Below, in pieces: positions 32,970-45,654 of a DNA stretch of 64,000 nt. The stretch comes from Bryum argenteum (lineage: Eukaryota; Streptophyta; Bryopsida; Bryales; Bryaceae): assembly GCA_037043015.1 (NCBI GenBank), contig CM073326.1, positions 868,001-932,000 on the forward strand, given 5' to 3'. Each line of letters opens with the position of its first letter. Position 1 is the first letter of the stretch. The notes beneath the pieces are model-generated. The model saw only the letters and a program-made list of their open reading frames with translations, had not been told where the DNA came from and made no database searches. A program made the translations under genes and the position numbers.

Positions 32970-34965
32970 ACACTCACATTGTTTTGAATTAACTCAAAGT
33001 CCATGTGCACTCACCTAGAACCTCGAGCTCCTTAACGCTTACTAAAGCATGAGAGTCCTTATAAACCCTAAAGCTTCAAAATCCCCTACTCAGCTCTCTA
33101 GTGTAGGCGTCACACCACTGGGATTTGCACCAAAGAATGCAGGATCGACGGACAACGGAAAATATCGTAGGCGACCTGAAACTGATGAACAAGTATTTAT
33201 GCACCGACAGAATGTACCGACATGGTGGACCGACAAGATTCCCCCACTCTTCTTTTCTCTTCTTTGAGTTCGTTCTAATTTTCCTTCTCTTTCCATTTCT
33301 TCCCCTATCTTTCTCTCTCCATGCCTTTTCTTCTCTTTCTACCCTTCTTCTTATCTTTCCATTGTTTTCTTTACCTCCCATTACTTTCCTTATTTTTCAT
33401 TACCTTTCCTTGACTTTCTTATCTTCCCTTGACTTTCTCTATCTTTCCGTACAGTTCCTCATCTATTCTTATCTTTTCTTATATTTCCTTATCTTTCCTC
33501 ATCTTTCCTAATCTTTCCTTAGCTTTACTTATATTTCCTAATCTTTCCTAATCTTTCCTTATCTCTCCTTATCTCTCTTTATCTTTCCTCATGTTTCTTA
33601 ATCTGTCCTCATCTTTAAAGTTCTTTCATTTCCATTTCCATGTCAGTCTCGTTTTCTAAACGTGCTCCAGGGCTTCCAATGTATCATGCAATGCAATTGT
33701 TATTACAGATTATTGATGCTTTCGAGTCCTGTGTCGGTTCTTCTCCACATAGAGGCAATCTAATCATGTCAGTCACCATTGGGAGACTGAAAATGCTTAA
33801 AGATTTGTAAAAGCTCTCTTGAGCTTACGGTCTCTACTTTGATTACTACCTCAAGTAGCACTTGTTGAAGAGAGAAATCCAACGAACCTCCGGGCTTTTG
33901 ATCGAGCTACTCTTTAGATAACCAAACGACTTGTCACGAATATCCGATCGCTAAACCTTCAGGCAATTGTACCGTATTCGCTCAACTTCGATACAGCTAC
34001 TTCTTCAATAGTCAAAGATTGAAATGACTATCATCTTAACGGCTATCTTCCTCTTGCACCGCTACAACTGAATCTAGACAAAAAACATAAACTTGGAACA
34101 AATTTAGTACAGAAAAACTTTGTTCAAGAAACAACTATCAAAACTTGAAAAGTAAGAAGCGTTTAAGAATTTCAAAAACGGTATGAAGATTGTGGTCGAC
34201 AATAAAGATGCGACTTACCAAATCTGTGAAAAACCCTAAACTAAATTTAAAGCAGAAAAATTAGTGCACAAAATAGAATATGGTTAGTTGTATTCGAAAG
34301 AGGGAGACAATTCGAGTGTACATCAAAGGCAAAGATACACGAGCAAAGCCTAAATACATTGCATTAGAATGGTCTTTCTGATGAAAAGATCAAAAGCATG
34401 ACTTTAATGAGCAAAGCACCTTCTCCGGAGGCGACATAAGACAAGCATGAATGCAGCTGCCATAATCCAAGAATGCCCCAAGTGACCGCCATCGCAGTCC
34501 TTGAGCATGCCTTCCCGACGGGTGAATAGATCGCATATGTTGCACTGGCGGGCTACCATTGCGCAACAAAGTGAGGGCAAGGTGGCTGGTACGGTGGAAT
34601 GACAGTCGATAATGGCAATGGCGAAGGGAATTAGAAAGAGCAGCACACGGTTTGTGAGAATGTGAAGGGACGGAGAATGCAAGTGGACAGAAGCGACTAA
34701 CAATCACGCAACAACATTTCCCGCTCATTTCACGTCCCAGTGGGATGCCACGCAATCAGCCCATGATAGCTTAGTCTACAATTCACTGAAAAAATATCAT
34801 TCGTTGTATTTCTATTCTTTTAGCACGAATGAAAGTTAATTTTATTGAAGGAATGTGTTACAGATCCTCATGTGCCTTAGCCAGGGCCAAAAATTTGTTG
34901 CCACTTTCTGCTTGCTACTATCTACCAAACTTCGCAAAAAATTTAGCGTACAAAATAATCAGAAT
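32970..34965. repeat. Duplicated segment, copy 3 (full, with pyrimidine tract)
   Basis: This copy has both the left part shared with 29690-30620 and the right part shared with 21640-22915 (CTCCGGGCTTTTGATCGAGC, AAACCTTCAGGC, CACTTTCTGCTTGCTACTA). The tract of TTTCCTTATC-type repeats covers 33238-33640. The copies differ mainly in the tract length and in the promoter-like right end, where this copy keeps one TTTCCCGC octamer. Confidence 0.7.
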
Positions 34966-34979
34966 ACGTTAAAGCCGAA

Positions 34980-35150
34980 CTGGGGCAGTTTAAATTTAGT
35001 ATTTTTTTGAGATTTTTTTTTTGAAAATATGTTCATGACCAAATCACTACTTAAGTTCCAAAGGGCCCCAAGTCACAAAGAGTACCAATTTCAAAAGGAC
35101 AGCCTCCAAAAGTATCAAAAATAATCTCAACAATGCCCAAAAAAACTTCG
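34980..35150. repeat. Dispersed repeat, copy A (matches 63030-63200)
   Basis: GGCAGTTTAAATTTAG, GAAAATATGTTCAT, then CAGCCTCCAAAA and AACAATC-type strings occur in the same order and orientation at 63035-63195. The copies are clearly diverged. No coding content. Confidence 0.65.
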
Positions 35151-36725
35151 TCACTTCAGTGTAGCCCTTTGTAAAAATAGAGGTGGTATGGACCTGGAAT
35201 GGGATGCATTCGAGTAACTTCTACCTATAGGATACCTTATACGTGCATTTTTACGGGAGCAATTACATCGGTGTGACGCCACAAAGAGGTGTAACGGTGT
35301 ACCCATCAACCTGTGAACGCAGAATGCCATTCATGAGGGGATGCTATGGGCGTGCATTCCTACAAGATGACCCTAAACCCTAATTGAACAAATAACGCAC
35401 ATTTGTTACTACAGTGTAGCCCTTTGTAAAAACAGAGGTGGTGTAGACCTGGAATGCGGTGCATTTGAGTAACTTCTACCTATAGGATACCTTATACGTG
35501 CATTCCTAGGGGAGCAATTACATTGGTGTGACGTCACAAAGAGGTGTAACGGTGTACCCATTAACATGTGGATGCAAAAAGCCATTCATGAGGGGATGCC
35601 ATGGGCGTGCATTCCTACGAGATGAGTTACACCAGTGTGCCCCCCTTATAAACAGGTGTAATGGTGTACTCATCCATATATGACTAGAAATAGCTATTCA
35701 TTTGAAGATACCATTTACGTGCATTCCTACGGAAGTTAATACTCTCGTGTGCACCTCTCACAAATAGGTGTTATGGTGTATCCATGAATATGTGAACGCT
35801 CTAAAACATTCTTGCATGATTGCAGGGATAGTGTAGACATTCATTCATTCCTACGGGAGTAGTTGGATTGGTGTGAGTGCGTCACAAAGAGGTGTTACAG
35901 TGTACCGATCCTCCTAAGAGATGTGCCTAATATCAATGGAAAGAGGAGGAAAAAGCGCAGGCAATATCTAGCCAAAAATTTCAAGAATCAGGTGGGAATT
36001 GCAGAAGATATGGGTCGTAAAAGTTGGGTGCAACATGCAAAAACAACGTCAGAACAGAGGGCTGTAGAAATTTATTGGTGAGGAATGAGAGGACGCGGAT
36101 TACTTTTCTGGAATTAGCGCAAAATTTCAGTCAAGATAGGCTCAAGAAGATTGGGATTTGGACAAAAATTGGAAAAATGACGTGCATTCGCTACACCGAT
36201 GCAACCCTTTGTAAAAACGATGGTGGTGTAGACCCTGAATGCCATGCATTCCTGTAACTTCTACCTATAGAATATATTACATCGGCTGTAGCCCTGTGTT
36301 GTGCTAGCGTGATGGTGTGCGCCCATTGCGTTACACCGGTGTAGTCCCATGCCGTGCAGGTGTGATGGTGTCACTCTAAGCCCTCTAACATCGGTGAAGC
36401 CCCGTCGTGTTCCACTGATGTAGCCCTATCCAATAACACCGCTATAGCCCCGTGCAGTGCTAGCGTGATGGTGTGCCCCCATTGTGTTACACCGGTGTAG
36501 CCTTGTGCAGTGCAAGTGTGATGGTGCAATCCGCCCAAAAACACCGATGTAGCCCCGTCCACCATTGGTGTGTTGGTGTGACCCGTCCTATAACACCGGT
36601 GTAGTCCTATCTAATAACACCGCTATAGCCCCGTGCAGTGCTGGCGTGATGGTGTGCCCTTATCGTGCTACACCGATATAGCCCCGTGCAGTGCATGTGT
36701 GATAATGTGACCCTAAGCCCTAAAC
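35150..36725. repeat. Tandem repeat block rich in ACACCGGTGT palindromes
   Basis: The left part has a unit of about 253 bp repeated from 35156 and 35409 (CAGTGTAGCCCTTTGTAAAAA ... TTCTACCTATAGGATACC ... GAGGTGTAACGGTGTACCC). The right part (about 36280-36720) has a unit of about 165-170 bp with TATAGCCCCGTGCAGTGCT and GTGATGGTGTG. TACACCGGTGTA, a perfect 12-bp palindrome, occurs at 36332-36343 and 36488-36499, with close relatives elsewhere. Short frames across it are not genes. Confidence 0.75.
35960..36260. repeat. Dispersed GTAGAAATYNATTGG family, copy 1
   Basis: A block running CAAAAATTTCAAGAATC, GAAGATATGGGTCG, AGAGGGCTGTAGAAAT, GAGGAATGAGAGGACGCGG, GACAAA and then TTCTACCTATAG. The same order of landmarks occurs at 37540-37710, 39186-39505 and 40325-40635. 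It is an unclassified interspersed repeat of 300 bp or more, always in the same orientation. Confidence 0.65.
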
Positions 36726-37382
36726 TTTAAACCCCTGGTTTGTCAAAACTTCATCCGTTGATATCGCATCCATAGAGTGTTTGTACGCGGCGAATCAAAC
36801 CATTTCGGAATCCACAGGTCGCGGGCAACACTATGGACAGACCCTCGTTTGCAAATTCCACCTCATTCAAAAGTCATTTCCTTGGAGTTGCACATATGGA
36901 CGCATAGAGGATCTCTCGATTACGCAACAAAACTCAACCACGCTGTAGGGTATTGCGTCAGGATTCCGAAACTACCTCAAGTTTGCAATTTGGACGTTAG
37001 ACGGATGAGCCATATGCGGATGAAGTTCAAGAATCCAACCTTCATCTGTCCATAACTCCTCGATATTCAGTCCGATCACGATGTTCTTTACTGTTTTGGA
37101 ATAGGCTTGACATATGCTACAACGTGATTGTCTTGGATTGCCGAGAAATATCAATACGGAAGGTCAGGAGTCAACTACGGACGGGCAACTCTAAACTACG
37201 GACGGGCAGCAGTCACCTACGGAGGAAAGTCAAACAGGCCATGTCTCAAACTCCGTGACATAGCTGTATGGAAATGTTTTTACGTGATCCAAATAAAATT
37301 CAAAGTGGAACAATAAAGGTTTCGAAAAGAATTAAAAAAAAAGAAACACAAAATACTTTACAAGGAATGAAAATGGAAGTCT

Positions 37383-37715
37383 CACAAATCAAGGTTGTGC
37401 GACGGTGGCTTCCAGTAATGCAATTGAGGTGAGCGTGTCCAATGATAGGTACATATTGAAACTCCGTAGGTGTCAACTGGCCACCTAAACCCTGAAAAAT
37501 TCAACATTTGAATGGAGAGGAACTACCAGGCGTGCCTAATATCAATGGAAAGAGGAGGAGAAAGCGCACGGGATGGAGCCAAAAATTTCCAGAATCGGGT
37601 GCAAATTGCAGAAGATATGGGTCGCGGAAGTTGGCCGCAACATTCAAAAACAATGTCTGAAGAGAGGGCTGTAGAAATCAATTGGTGAGGAATTAGAGGA
37701 CCCGGATTATCTCAT
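37383..37715. repeat. Dispersed family, copy 2 with upstream extension
   Basis: This copy and the one at 40138 share an extra upstream part: CACAAATCAAGG, CGACGGTGGCTTCCAGT, GAGCGTGTCC, AACTCCGTAGGTGTC and GGCCACCTA. Then the common body follows with GGGTCGCGGAAGTTGGCCGC. The right end is truncated before the ACACC part. Confidence 0.65.
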
Positions 37716-38504
37716 GCCTAAAACCGTTGATTCTATCAAATGTTTGAAGTTGTAATTTGTAAGTACAACCATAATTATACTTTGATAAAAATGCAAGTAA
37801 ATTAAACCGTCTTTGTACGCTAAGGGCAAATGAAAGTGACATTCTACAATATGAAGTACATTCTAACTTATGAATGCAGTATTTCTCATGCCTAAGAGCC
37901 CTGATTGCATCACATATTTGAAGTTGCGGTTCTTAAGTACAGACATACCATACTTTGATTAAACTGCAAATAAAATTAAACCCGAATTGGATGTTAGGGG
38001 CAAATTAAAGTGACATTTTTCAATATGAGGTGGATTCCAACTTATGGAGCCCTTATTGCATGACATGTTTGATAATGCAGTCCTTAACTACAACCATGAC
38101 ATTACTTTAATTAAAATGCACATGAACTTCAACTTAATTTCTACAAAAGAGCCAAATTTAAGACACAGTCTATATTGTAGAGTCCAATCTAAATTACAAA
38201 TGCAAAAATCTTATTTAAAAATTGTAATGTGGTTTTTTTCTTTTGTGCGCCAATAGAGTCAACGTACTTTGGCTCAAGATATTAGCATACATTTACACTA
38301 AAAACCGCACAAATTATATGAATCCATTCAGAAAACAACAACTATGGGTTTTAGGGCCAAGAGAAAAATCTTGCAGTGAGAAGCTGTATAGAAAGTAGCT
38401 TTTTACTTAAGAATGCAATCTTAGTTTATAAATAAGCAAGTAATTGTTGGATAAAAATCCAACCGGTGATTAGAACGATCATGCCTACTTCTAGCAATAA
38501 AAAA

Positions 38505-38509
<5 letters not shown>

Positions 38510-38537
<28 letters not shown>
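38510..38537 (+). repeat. Poly(A) run of about 28
   Basis: An uninterrupted A tract, preceded by TAAAAAAATTTT. It could be the tail of a retroposed sequence, but no matching coding remnant or target duplication was seen, so it is recorded only as a homopolymer. Confidence 0.8.
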
Positions 38538-38539
<2 letters not shown>

Positions 38540-39185
38540 CTTAATTTCTATGCAATTTTATGTAAAAACAATGAAGGTTGCCAAGAACTTTCCCACATTG
38601 CTGCCAGCCACAGAAAAGTGCACTATTCAGTTCTACAGTGGTACTATTCAAGCTCTGTAGTACTTGAGCCCACCCAACTCACATTCCCGATTTTAGACTT
38701 CAATAATATTGGTTCTGTGAGTCTATTTTCAAAGTTTTCTTTTTCCCCACAAAGCTACCACTTAGGCACATCTACTGTAAAGATCTCATAAAATTATGAT
38801 CTAAATTGACATTGGCACAAGCTAGACAAGATCACAAGAAGCTCCCCAGAAGACACTTTTGCATCTTGGAATTAACTATACAGAAATCCGCTGGCTGTGT
38901 GGTATTGAATATGAGCTGTTTATTGAGTAACTGGAAGGCAAGTTGCTTGTTGATGAGCTATTAGAAGATGAATCACTTGCTGATAAGTGATGAAAAAGTG
39001 AGTTGCCTGTTGAGATGTTTTTCCTCGAAATTTGAGTGATAAGTTCCATCATGGTTGTCAATTCAAGATCACCTCCATTCATGGCTGCAACCATGCTGTA
39101 AGGTACACCACAGATATATTATTCACTTTCAAAGATTTGTCTAAGCCCTATAAAACATATCAAGTAGAGACTAAATCTTGCTAAG

Positions 39186-39505
39186 TGGAGCCAAAAACTT
39201 CTAGAATCGGGTGGGAATTGCAGAGAATATGGGTCGCGGAAGTTGGCCGCAGTGTGCAAAAACAACGTCTAAACAGAGGGTTGTAGAAATCACTCGGTGA
39301 GGAATTAGAGGAGGCGGATTACATTTTTGGAATCAACGCAAGATTTTAGGCCAGACTAGCTCCAGCAGATTGCGATTTAGACAAATCTTTAAGAAAAGAC
39401 GTGCATTCGCAAAGATGGGGTTACACCAGTGTCACACTTTGTATAAACGTTGCTGGTGTAACCCCCGAATGCAACGCATTTTTGAATTTCTACCTATAGG
39501 CGCAT
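39186..39505. repeat. Dispersed family, copy 3
   Basis: Contains GAGCCAAAAACTTCTAGAAT, GGGTCGCGGAAGTTGGCCGC, ACAGAGGGTTGTAGAAATC, TTACACCAGTGTCACACTTT and TTCTACCTATAGG in the family order. Confidence 0.65.
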
Positions 39506-40137
39506 AGTCCTGTCTCTTCTACATGTACAAACGGATAGGGCGGCCGAGAAATCGCACGCGGAGTCGGGCAAGGGGTCGAACGTAGTAGACAAGGCGGATC
39601 ATAAATTAGACAGGGCAGAGCATGGGTCGGATGTAGGAGCTCCAATATAGTGTAGGTATCAAGATCGTATTTCTTCAAATTTTCACGATCACTATGTTTG
39701 AATTTCATTAGTCTCTTGTGTTTCTTTGTTACGTGATGATACATAATTGTCTTCCAATGATTGATTTCCTGATTTTTCAGCTAAGACTTTAAAAATAATG
39801 TTTTTGAATGAGCTCGTGAATATCAAGGAATTATATCAGACACCCTAAACTCATGTTACAATCTGTTGGAATGACAAATTAGCTACTGTGCCAGTATCCT
39901 TGTTCTCTCCTTCTTCGGCTTGTGCACATTTTCTATATATAATGTAGTATAATCCTGAAGGTGAAGGTGGTGTAATCGGTGCAACAAAAATGGATCCCCG
40001 ACTTATGAAACGGAGCTTGCGTAGATGACACCATCAGATTCCGTAATGGCTAGTACGGACTACACTGTAGAATTGTAAGCATATGTGGTACGATCTTTTG
40101 TAATAAAATTTACTTATAAGCAACGGAAATGGAAGTC

Positions 40138-40635
40138 CCACAAATCAAGGATGCGCGACGGTGGCTTTCAGTTATGCAATTAAGGTGAGCGTGTCCTGTA
40201 ATACATAAATCCTGCAACTCCGTAGGTGTCTTTTGGCCACCTAGCCCTACAATCCAACATTTGAAAGGAGAAGAACCAGCAGACGTGAGTGACACCAATG
40301 GAAAGATGCAAGAAAGCACAGGCGATGGTGCCCTCAAATTCCAGAATTGGGTGAGAATTGGAGAGGATACGGGTCGTGGAAGTTGGCCGCACTGTCAGCT
40401 TAAAACAACGGACTGTAGAAAACGATTGGTTAGGAATTAGAGGACGCAAATTACAATTCTGGAATCAACGCAAAATTTCACTCAAGATAGGCTCAAGCCG
40501 ATTGTAAATCAGACAAAATTTGAAGAAAATATGTGCATTTGCAAAAAGGGGGTTACACTCGTGTGACGATCTGTATAAAAGCCGTTGGTGTAACCCACGA
40601 ATGGAGCGCCCTGTAACTTCTACCTATAGGCATTT
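40138..40635. repeat. Dispersed family, copy 4 (longest)
   Basis: Carries both the upstream extension (CACAAATCAAGGATGCGCGA, GGTGTCTTTTGGCCACCTA) and the body through GGTTACACTCGTGTGACGAT to TTCTACCTATAGG at the right end. It gives the best idea of the full element, about 500 bp. Confidence 0.65.
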
Positions 40636-40639
40636 TCGT

Positions 40640-43600
40640 CGTTTTCCCATCAATCTCTTAATTCTTCTTCAAATTCATTGAGATTTTTATCATGAGTAGC
40701 CTGTAAGTAGAGCTTTCCAATGGTTGTAAGCATGTCCAATTTTGAGTTACAAGGAGTGTAAAAGAACCCTCCAAAGTTGAAGTGTTAAAGGTGTCTATCA
40801 ACTGGCGTGTGGAGAAAATAGCCCTTGTCTTTTTGCTGTTAATCCTAGTGTTTTTAATTTTTGCTTTTGAGATTTTTAGGATAGAAGCATGATTGTGTTG
40901 GCTTCTCAAGAAGCAAAGGTCCGCTTGATTCCGAGCTAGCATGAAGAAATGGTGACTCAAAAACTAGACTGTCCTTTAAAAGGCATCCGATCGGGTAGTT
41001 TTTTTCTTCGTCTTTCCCTTGTTTCTCATTTTTTTACTAACTTCTCTTGTCACTTCTTCTTCTCTTCAATCATGTTATCTTGTTCCATAAAAGCTTGTCA
41101 TCAATTACCACCTCCATGGTGGTTTTTGAGCTCACACCCAACCTCATGTTGTATGTTGGAAAAACTAATAAAACCTCATTTGTCACAAGGCCCAAATTTT
41201 TCTTTTGTTGCCCTAATGGAACAAAACGATATAACAAAAATTATTACTGCAAAGTCTCTAATTCTACTGCCCCAAATAAAAAAATTGTTATCTAGTCATT
41301 CTATAGTAATAAAGAATGACTTCTTCAATTCTATGTTGACAAAATATACTATTTCTATTAAGGTATAAAGCCTAAGTTGATGCCAACTCAGCCACATAAA
41401 GTATCTATTAAGGTATAAAGTATAGCTAAGTGAAGTATATGACAACAAATTACTGCATAATGACTTTGCATGTTCCACATCAACAAGTATCCCTCAGCCA
41501 CATAGGATCAAGAAAGACTAATTAACAAAGTAACAATGGCTCCCTCATTGTTATAATCTGCCGAATGACTTGCGAGTAGCCGGCAAAGGGCAGTGGATGA
41601 GAAAAATGGAGTTACATGTTTAGACCTTTTATCTCTCGAGCTCGTACGCAACCAAAAATAACTGACAAGTGAATGACTGCGGCCACTTTTGCAAATGGCC
41701 TCTATGAAATTGAAGAAGTTTAATCATCTTGTAGTCACACGTACCATCCAATTATTTCTCTCCCAAACACAAAACACACGAAATTCTATTAATACTTTTG
41801 ATAAAATTGCCCATACGGGCAAAACACAAGCTTCATTGTATAAATTACTTTTGATATCATCTTAGCTAGAAGAATGTATGATTGAGCTCTAATCATGAAA
41901 TTTGAGATACTTGGAACTCCATGCACTAGTAAAAGCATGGGGTAAAACTAATTTACTTATCAACTTTTAGACAAGGTCCGCCTTATTGTAAAATAGCTGG
42001 ATATTATTTCTAGGTTATGGAAGTACACGTAAATGTTTCCATCACTTATGTAAAATGTGGATGGAGATTGCTTAAATTCCAAGATACACTAAATTCATAT
42101 AATTTACATGCATCATGTTTTATGTGTAATTTGCATAAACTTGCAAAATCAACTCAATATGTAACAAAGTTGGCTGAAAAATAGCATTTATAGAGCCTTA
42201 TTAAGTGAAGGGCTAAACGGGCCCGCCTTCATGCCCTAACCCCAAAACTTTACACACACAATCTCTAGCCTAAAACATTCACTTTGTATTTATGTTATAG
42301 TTGATTTTTGAGAAATTCGTTTTTCACAAAACAACCAATTTTTCCTAAATTTTTATTTTATTCTAAAAGCTCATATTGAGTTCATTAAAATTTTCTATTG
42401 ATAGCAATATAGAGGAAGACCAAACCTCATTAAGTTTTATATTATATTTATTACATTGAGGTTAGGTTCTCGTTATCATCAAGAAGATCTAATTTTATTT
42501 CTTAAATTTTTATGATATTTTTATCGAATTTTTGGAGAGAGAAAAGCTTCATTGTCTTTAAAACCATAAGTTGAATATAAGAACCGATTGCTACCTCAAA
42601 CCTTCAAAACGTTTCTATTTTACAACACCTCTTGTACTCAGACGCATAGATATGAAAATACATAAACATGGAAAAATGTGGCTACTACCAAAAATGTGCT
42701 TTCTTCCACGCAAATAGAATTAGGCTTCTCTAAAATTACGTGGGATGTTGCATAGAAGGGGCATGTTTTTTGGTATTAAGGTGTTGAATGTGGCCAATTA
42801 AATTTCTTGTTGGTGCTTGTATTCACATGTTTAGAAATAAATAAATAAAATAGTTTGATATTAGATGAAGACTATGGCTTACCAAATAATATCTTCAATA
42901 ATAGCCTCTAACATATTTATTATAAGCATTTCAACCAGGATAATATTGTTTCAAAAGTCATCAATTTGCAACCATTATGTTTTCTAGGTTAAAATTATAA
43001 CTATAATTTTTTTTAAATGCATTTTAACTATAGGTTCCTGTGGATTATGTGAACTTCTATATCTTTGGATTATACACTTTTTGCATTGAAATTGTTCTTA
43101 TGATTTACGGAGTTGCAAGGTTGCATGGATATATCTATTGAAGAAATATAATATTGAATGTATCTATTAAGGTAAATTACCTTATTTAAGAGAATAGGCA
43201 CACACTATACAAATTTACTTATATTGAGTATATAATATGTTAAATATGATTCAAGTGATATATTAATATGAAATTGATAAGTTTCAAGAACAACAAATGC
43301 ATATACAAAAGCTAACAGTTTCTCCAAGAAATTTCACATGCACTGTGCCCTATATTATCTTCATTTTGTTTAGTTTTGTTAAAGATCTCTTGTTCTTCAT
43401 TATATCTCTAATATTCAAATAAAACAATTTTTATATACAAATGGACAAAGTTATGTACATGTTTATATGTACAGACGCACCTATTAAATGCACCGGTACA
43501 ATCTCTTTATGAAAATTATATTATGCCAGATACAAAGATCATGAAGGAAATCACCAAGTTTGTAAAAGTTATGATTTTATTGGAATTGTAATTATTATAA
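40640..43600. other. AT-rich spacer, nothing identified
   Basis: No convincing coding frame, array or inverted repeat was found. Short frames at 40.9-41.4 kb lack plausible protein composition on either strand. The last few hundred bases before 43605 are the likely promoter of the next gene, strongly AT-rich and without a motif that can be named with confidence. Confidence 0.5.
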
Positions 43601-43604
43601 AAAC

Positions 43605-44150
43605 ATGGATAATAAGTTTCCACTTACAGGGGTTGTCGTATTTGCTGATCATTCACTCGATTCAATAGATAATGGTCAAGAAGACGTAAATATTTCGTCT
43701 ACTCAAACTCCTACCATGTTCTTTGTTATTGCTGGGTTGGCATCTATGTTATTTCTTATTGTCATTGCTATTGTTTTATTATGCTATTCACACTATATGA
43801 ACCAATTTCAGAGGCAAATTACAACAAGGTCACAAAATACATCTTCTATGAATCTTTATTCACAATATAGCTTTCAAAGTTCCCAATGGAGTAGCTCTGA
43901 AACACCTTATCCCACTACACCAATACTATTTGTTTATAATCCTGGACAAAGCAAACCTACATATTTTGCACAAGTGGCACCTTTTACATCTACTCAAGTT
44001 ACTCAAAATAAATTTAATAGTATAAATAGAAATATTTTGTATATTCAAACAAGTGTTGTGCTAACACCAACTACAATGTCATTAAATCCACCTTTTTGTG
44101 TCCTAATACCAGAATTGAGTCAAATTTGGTTGAAATTTTCTTTGACATAA
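43605..44150 (+). CDS. GLUTAMINE DUMPER-like single-pass membrane protein (181 aa)
   Basis: A single-exon frame with a normal ATG and stop in otherwise frame-poor AT-rich DNA. Residues about 38-64 (TMFFVIAGLASMLFLIVIAI and on) form one hydrophobic membrane segment. A polar, Ser/Gln/Tyr-rich linker follows. Residues about 107-124 read ILFVYNPGQSKPTYFAQV, which lines up with the VIMAG motif (ILVIMAGQxKPTFLA) of GLUTAMINE DUMPER proteins; these have the same order of one TM helix then VIMAG and are about this length. In Arabidopsis GDU1 affects amino-acid export and binds the RING E3 ligase LOG2 through VIMAG. The first part of the motif (VIMA) is replaced by FVYNP, so ligase binding cannot be assumed. 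The tail after residue 130 is Thr/Asn-rich and longer than usual. A silent or decaying copy is possible because codon use is very AT-rich. Confidence 0.6.
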   Translation: MDNKFPLTGVVVFADHSLDSIDNGQEDVNISSTQTPTMFFVIAGLASMLFLIVIAIVLLCYSHYMNQFQRQITTRSQNTSSMNLYSQYSFQSSQWSSSETPYPTTPILFVYNPGQSKPTYFAQVAPFTSTQVTQNKFNSINRNILYIQTSVVLTPTTMSLNPPFCVLIPELSQIWLKFSLT

Positions 44151-44159
44151 ATCCTTCCT

Positions 44160-45650
44160 ATTAAAATCTCTTCAAATTAACCATGCCAAAGTTATTAGAT
44201 GAAGAGATTTTATCTAGTACATAATATATCACCATAGTCTTTTACAATACAAAAGAACTTATCTCTGTACATATAACACCAACTGATCTACATATCCACA
44301 AAAATATATTGGATACGTGCATCATTTTAGTTTCAAGTTTAGTACCAAAATGATCATACTTCAGATTGGGAAAGGGTTTTATTGATCATAGAGTACAAGT
44401 CTAACAAAAAAAATTGATATCCACAAGTTTGCAAAGAATCACAAGGATTCAAAATAAATACCCTTTTATGTAACATATTCTTACAATCATAAGCAATTGT
44501 ACGTATATTTCTGGATGGAAATAAATAGTATTATCCAAATTCTAATCACAACAAATCATGTTCCTTTAGTACAATTGAGATTCGTTTTTGATGCCATAGA
44601 AATATATGTATCTTTTAATTGAAATAGATACCATTATTCAAATTCTATTTGAAAATGAGCAAAATTCTTTTACAAAATTGGGCGATTTAAGTCCACTACA
44701 ACTTTGGTGTAACCAACTCCTCAAACACCTTAACCCCTAGATTTTCTTGCAATTTTGGAAGCTTGAAACCTCAAAACTGCAATTTTCAACCTCTATGACT
44801 CCATGGGGCATGCATCAATTTTTAGAACTTATTCTAGAATTCCAACGGTTAGATCTTGTACCGAACCCTACTTTTTAATATTGTTTCAAAAATTGGATTT
44901 TTGTCATTTGTGATATCATAACGTTTAAATTTGCAGCAAAAGTTTTTATGGGGCATTGCAAAATTTCTACAGGATGTGTGGTTACAATGGTGCAAAGGGC
45001 AAGTTGTTGATTGTCACCCCAGTTATTTTGTTCATACTTTTTTCCATGTAGATAACTAAGTTGAGAATATGCGTGCAAAAACTTAGAGTTCCCTTATGTT
45101 TCTAGGCAAATACTAAACATATATTCCAGAGGGAGGTCAAATAAAGCCTCATTTGTACAAAATTGGCAATCTAAACATTGTAGTATTACAATTTTAAATT
45201 AAAAAAAGTGAGCGGTGATTAGGTGTCTTCATGAATTAGTGATTTTCAAGCGAACAAAAAAATTAAACTTTTTAAAATATAAATTAATGAAAAATTTCAA
45301 AACAATAAATCAAAACTTAGTAAAACTATGAAGATTGCTTTTGTAATTTTTGGAGGCTCCCCTTGTAGAATTTATAAACTTTTTGACGTAGATCACTTTG
45401 GGAATTTAAGTATTGATTCGAATATGAGCATTATTAGAAAATGAATTAATTGAAATTGCTAAATTCAAATCGCTCCATCTCACATTGCACATCAAGAACT
45501 CCCTAGAAGATTCAAAAACTGGAATTTGACTTTGCAATTTTTTACACACACACACCTTGTAGTATAGGAAAAACCCAGTAAAAATCTTAGTGAAAATATA
45601 CTTAATTCAAACCCAAGACCTAAAATAGCAAAAGATTGTTTTGGTCTTGA
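44160..45650. other. AT-rich spacer, nothing identified
   Basis: No gene. A GTTAGATCTTGTACCG-type string near 44850 resembles parts of 57830-57930 and 63620-63650 in reverse orientation, hinting at another old interspersed family, but the matches are short. Confidence 0.4.
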
Positions 45651-45654
45651 AGGA

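Noticed and set aside
38510-38537. Poly(A) run as the tail of a processed retrocopy
   Set aside because: No coding remnant upstream and no flanking target duplication were found.
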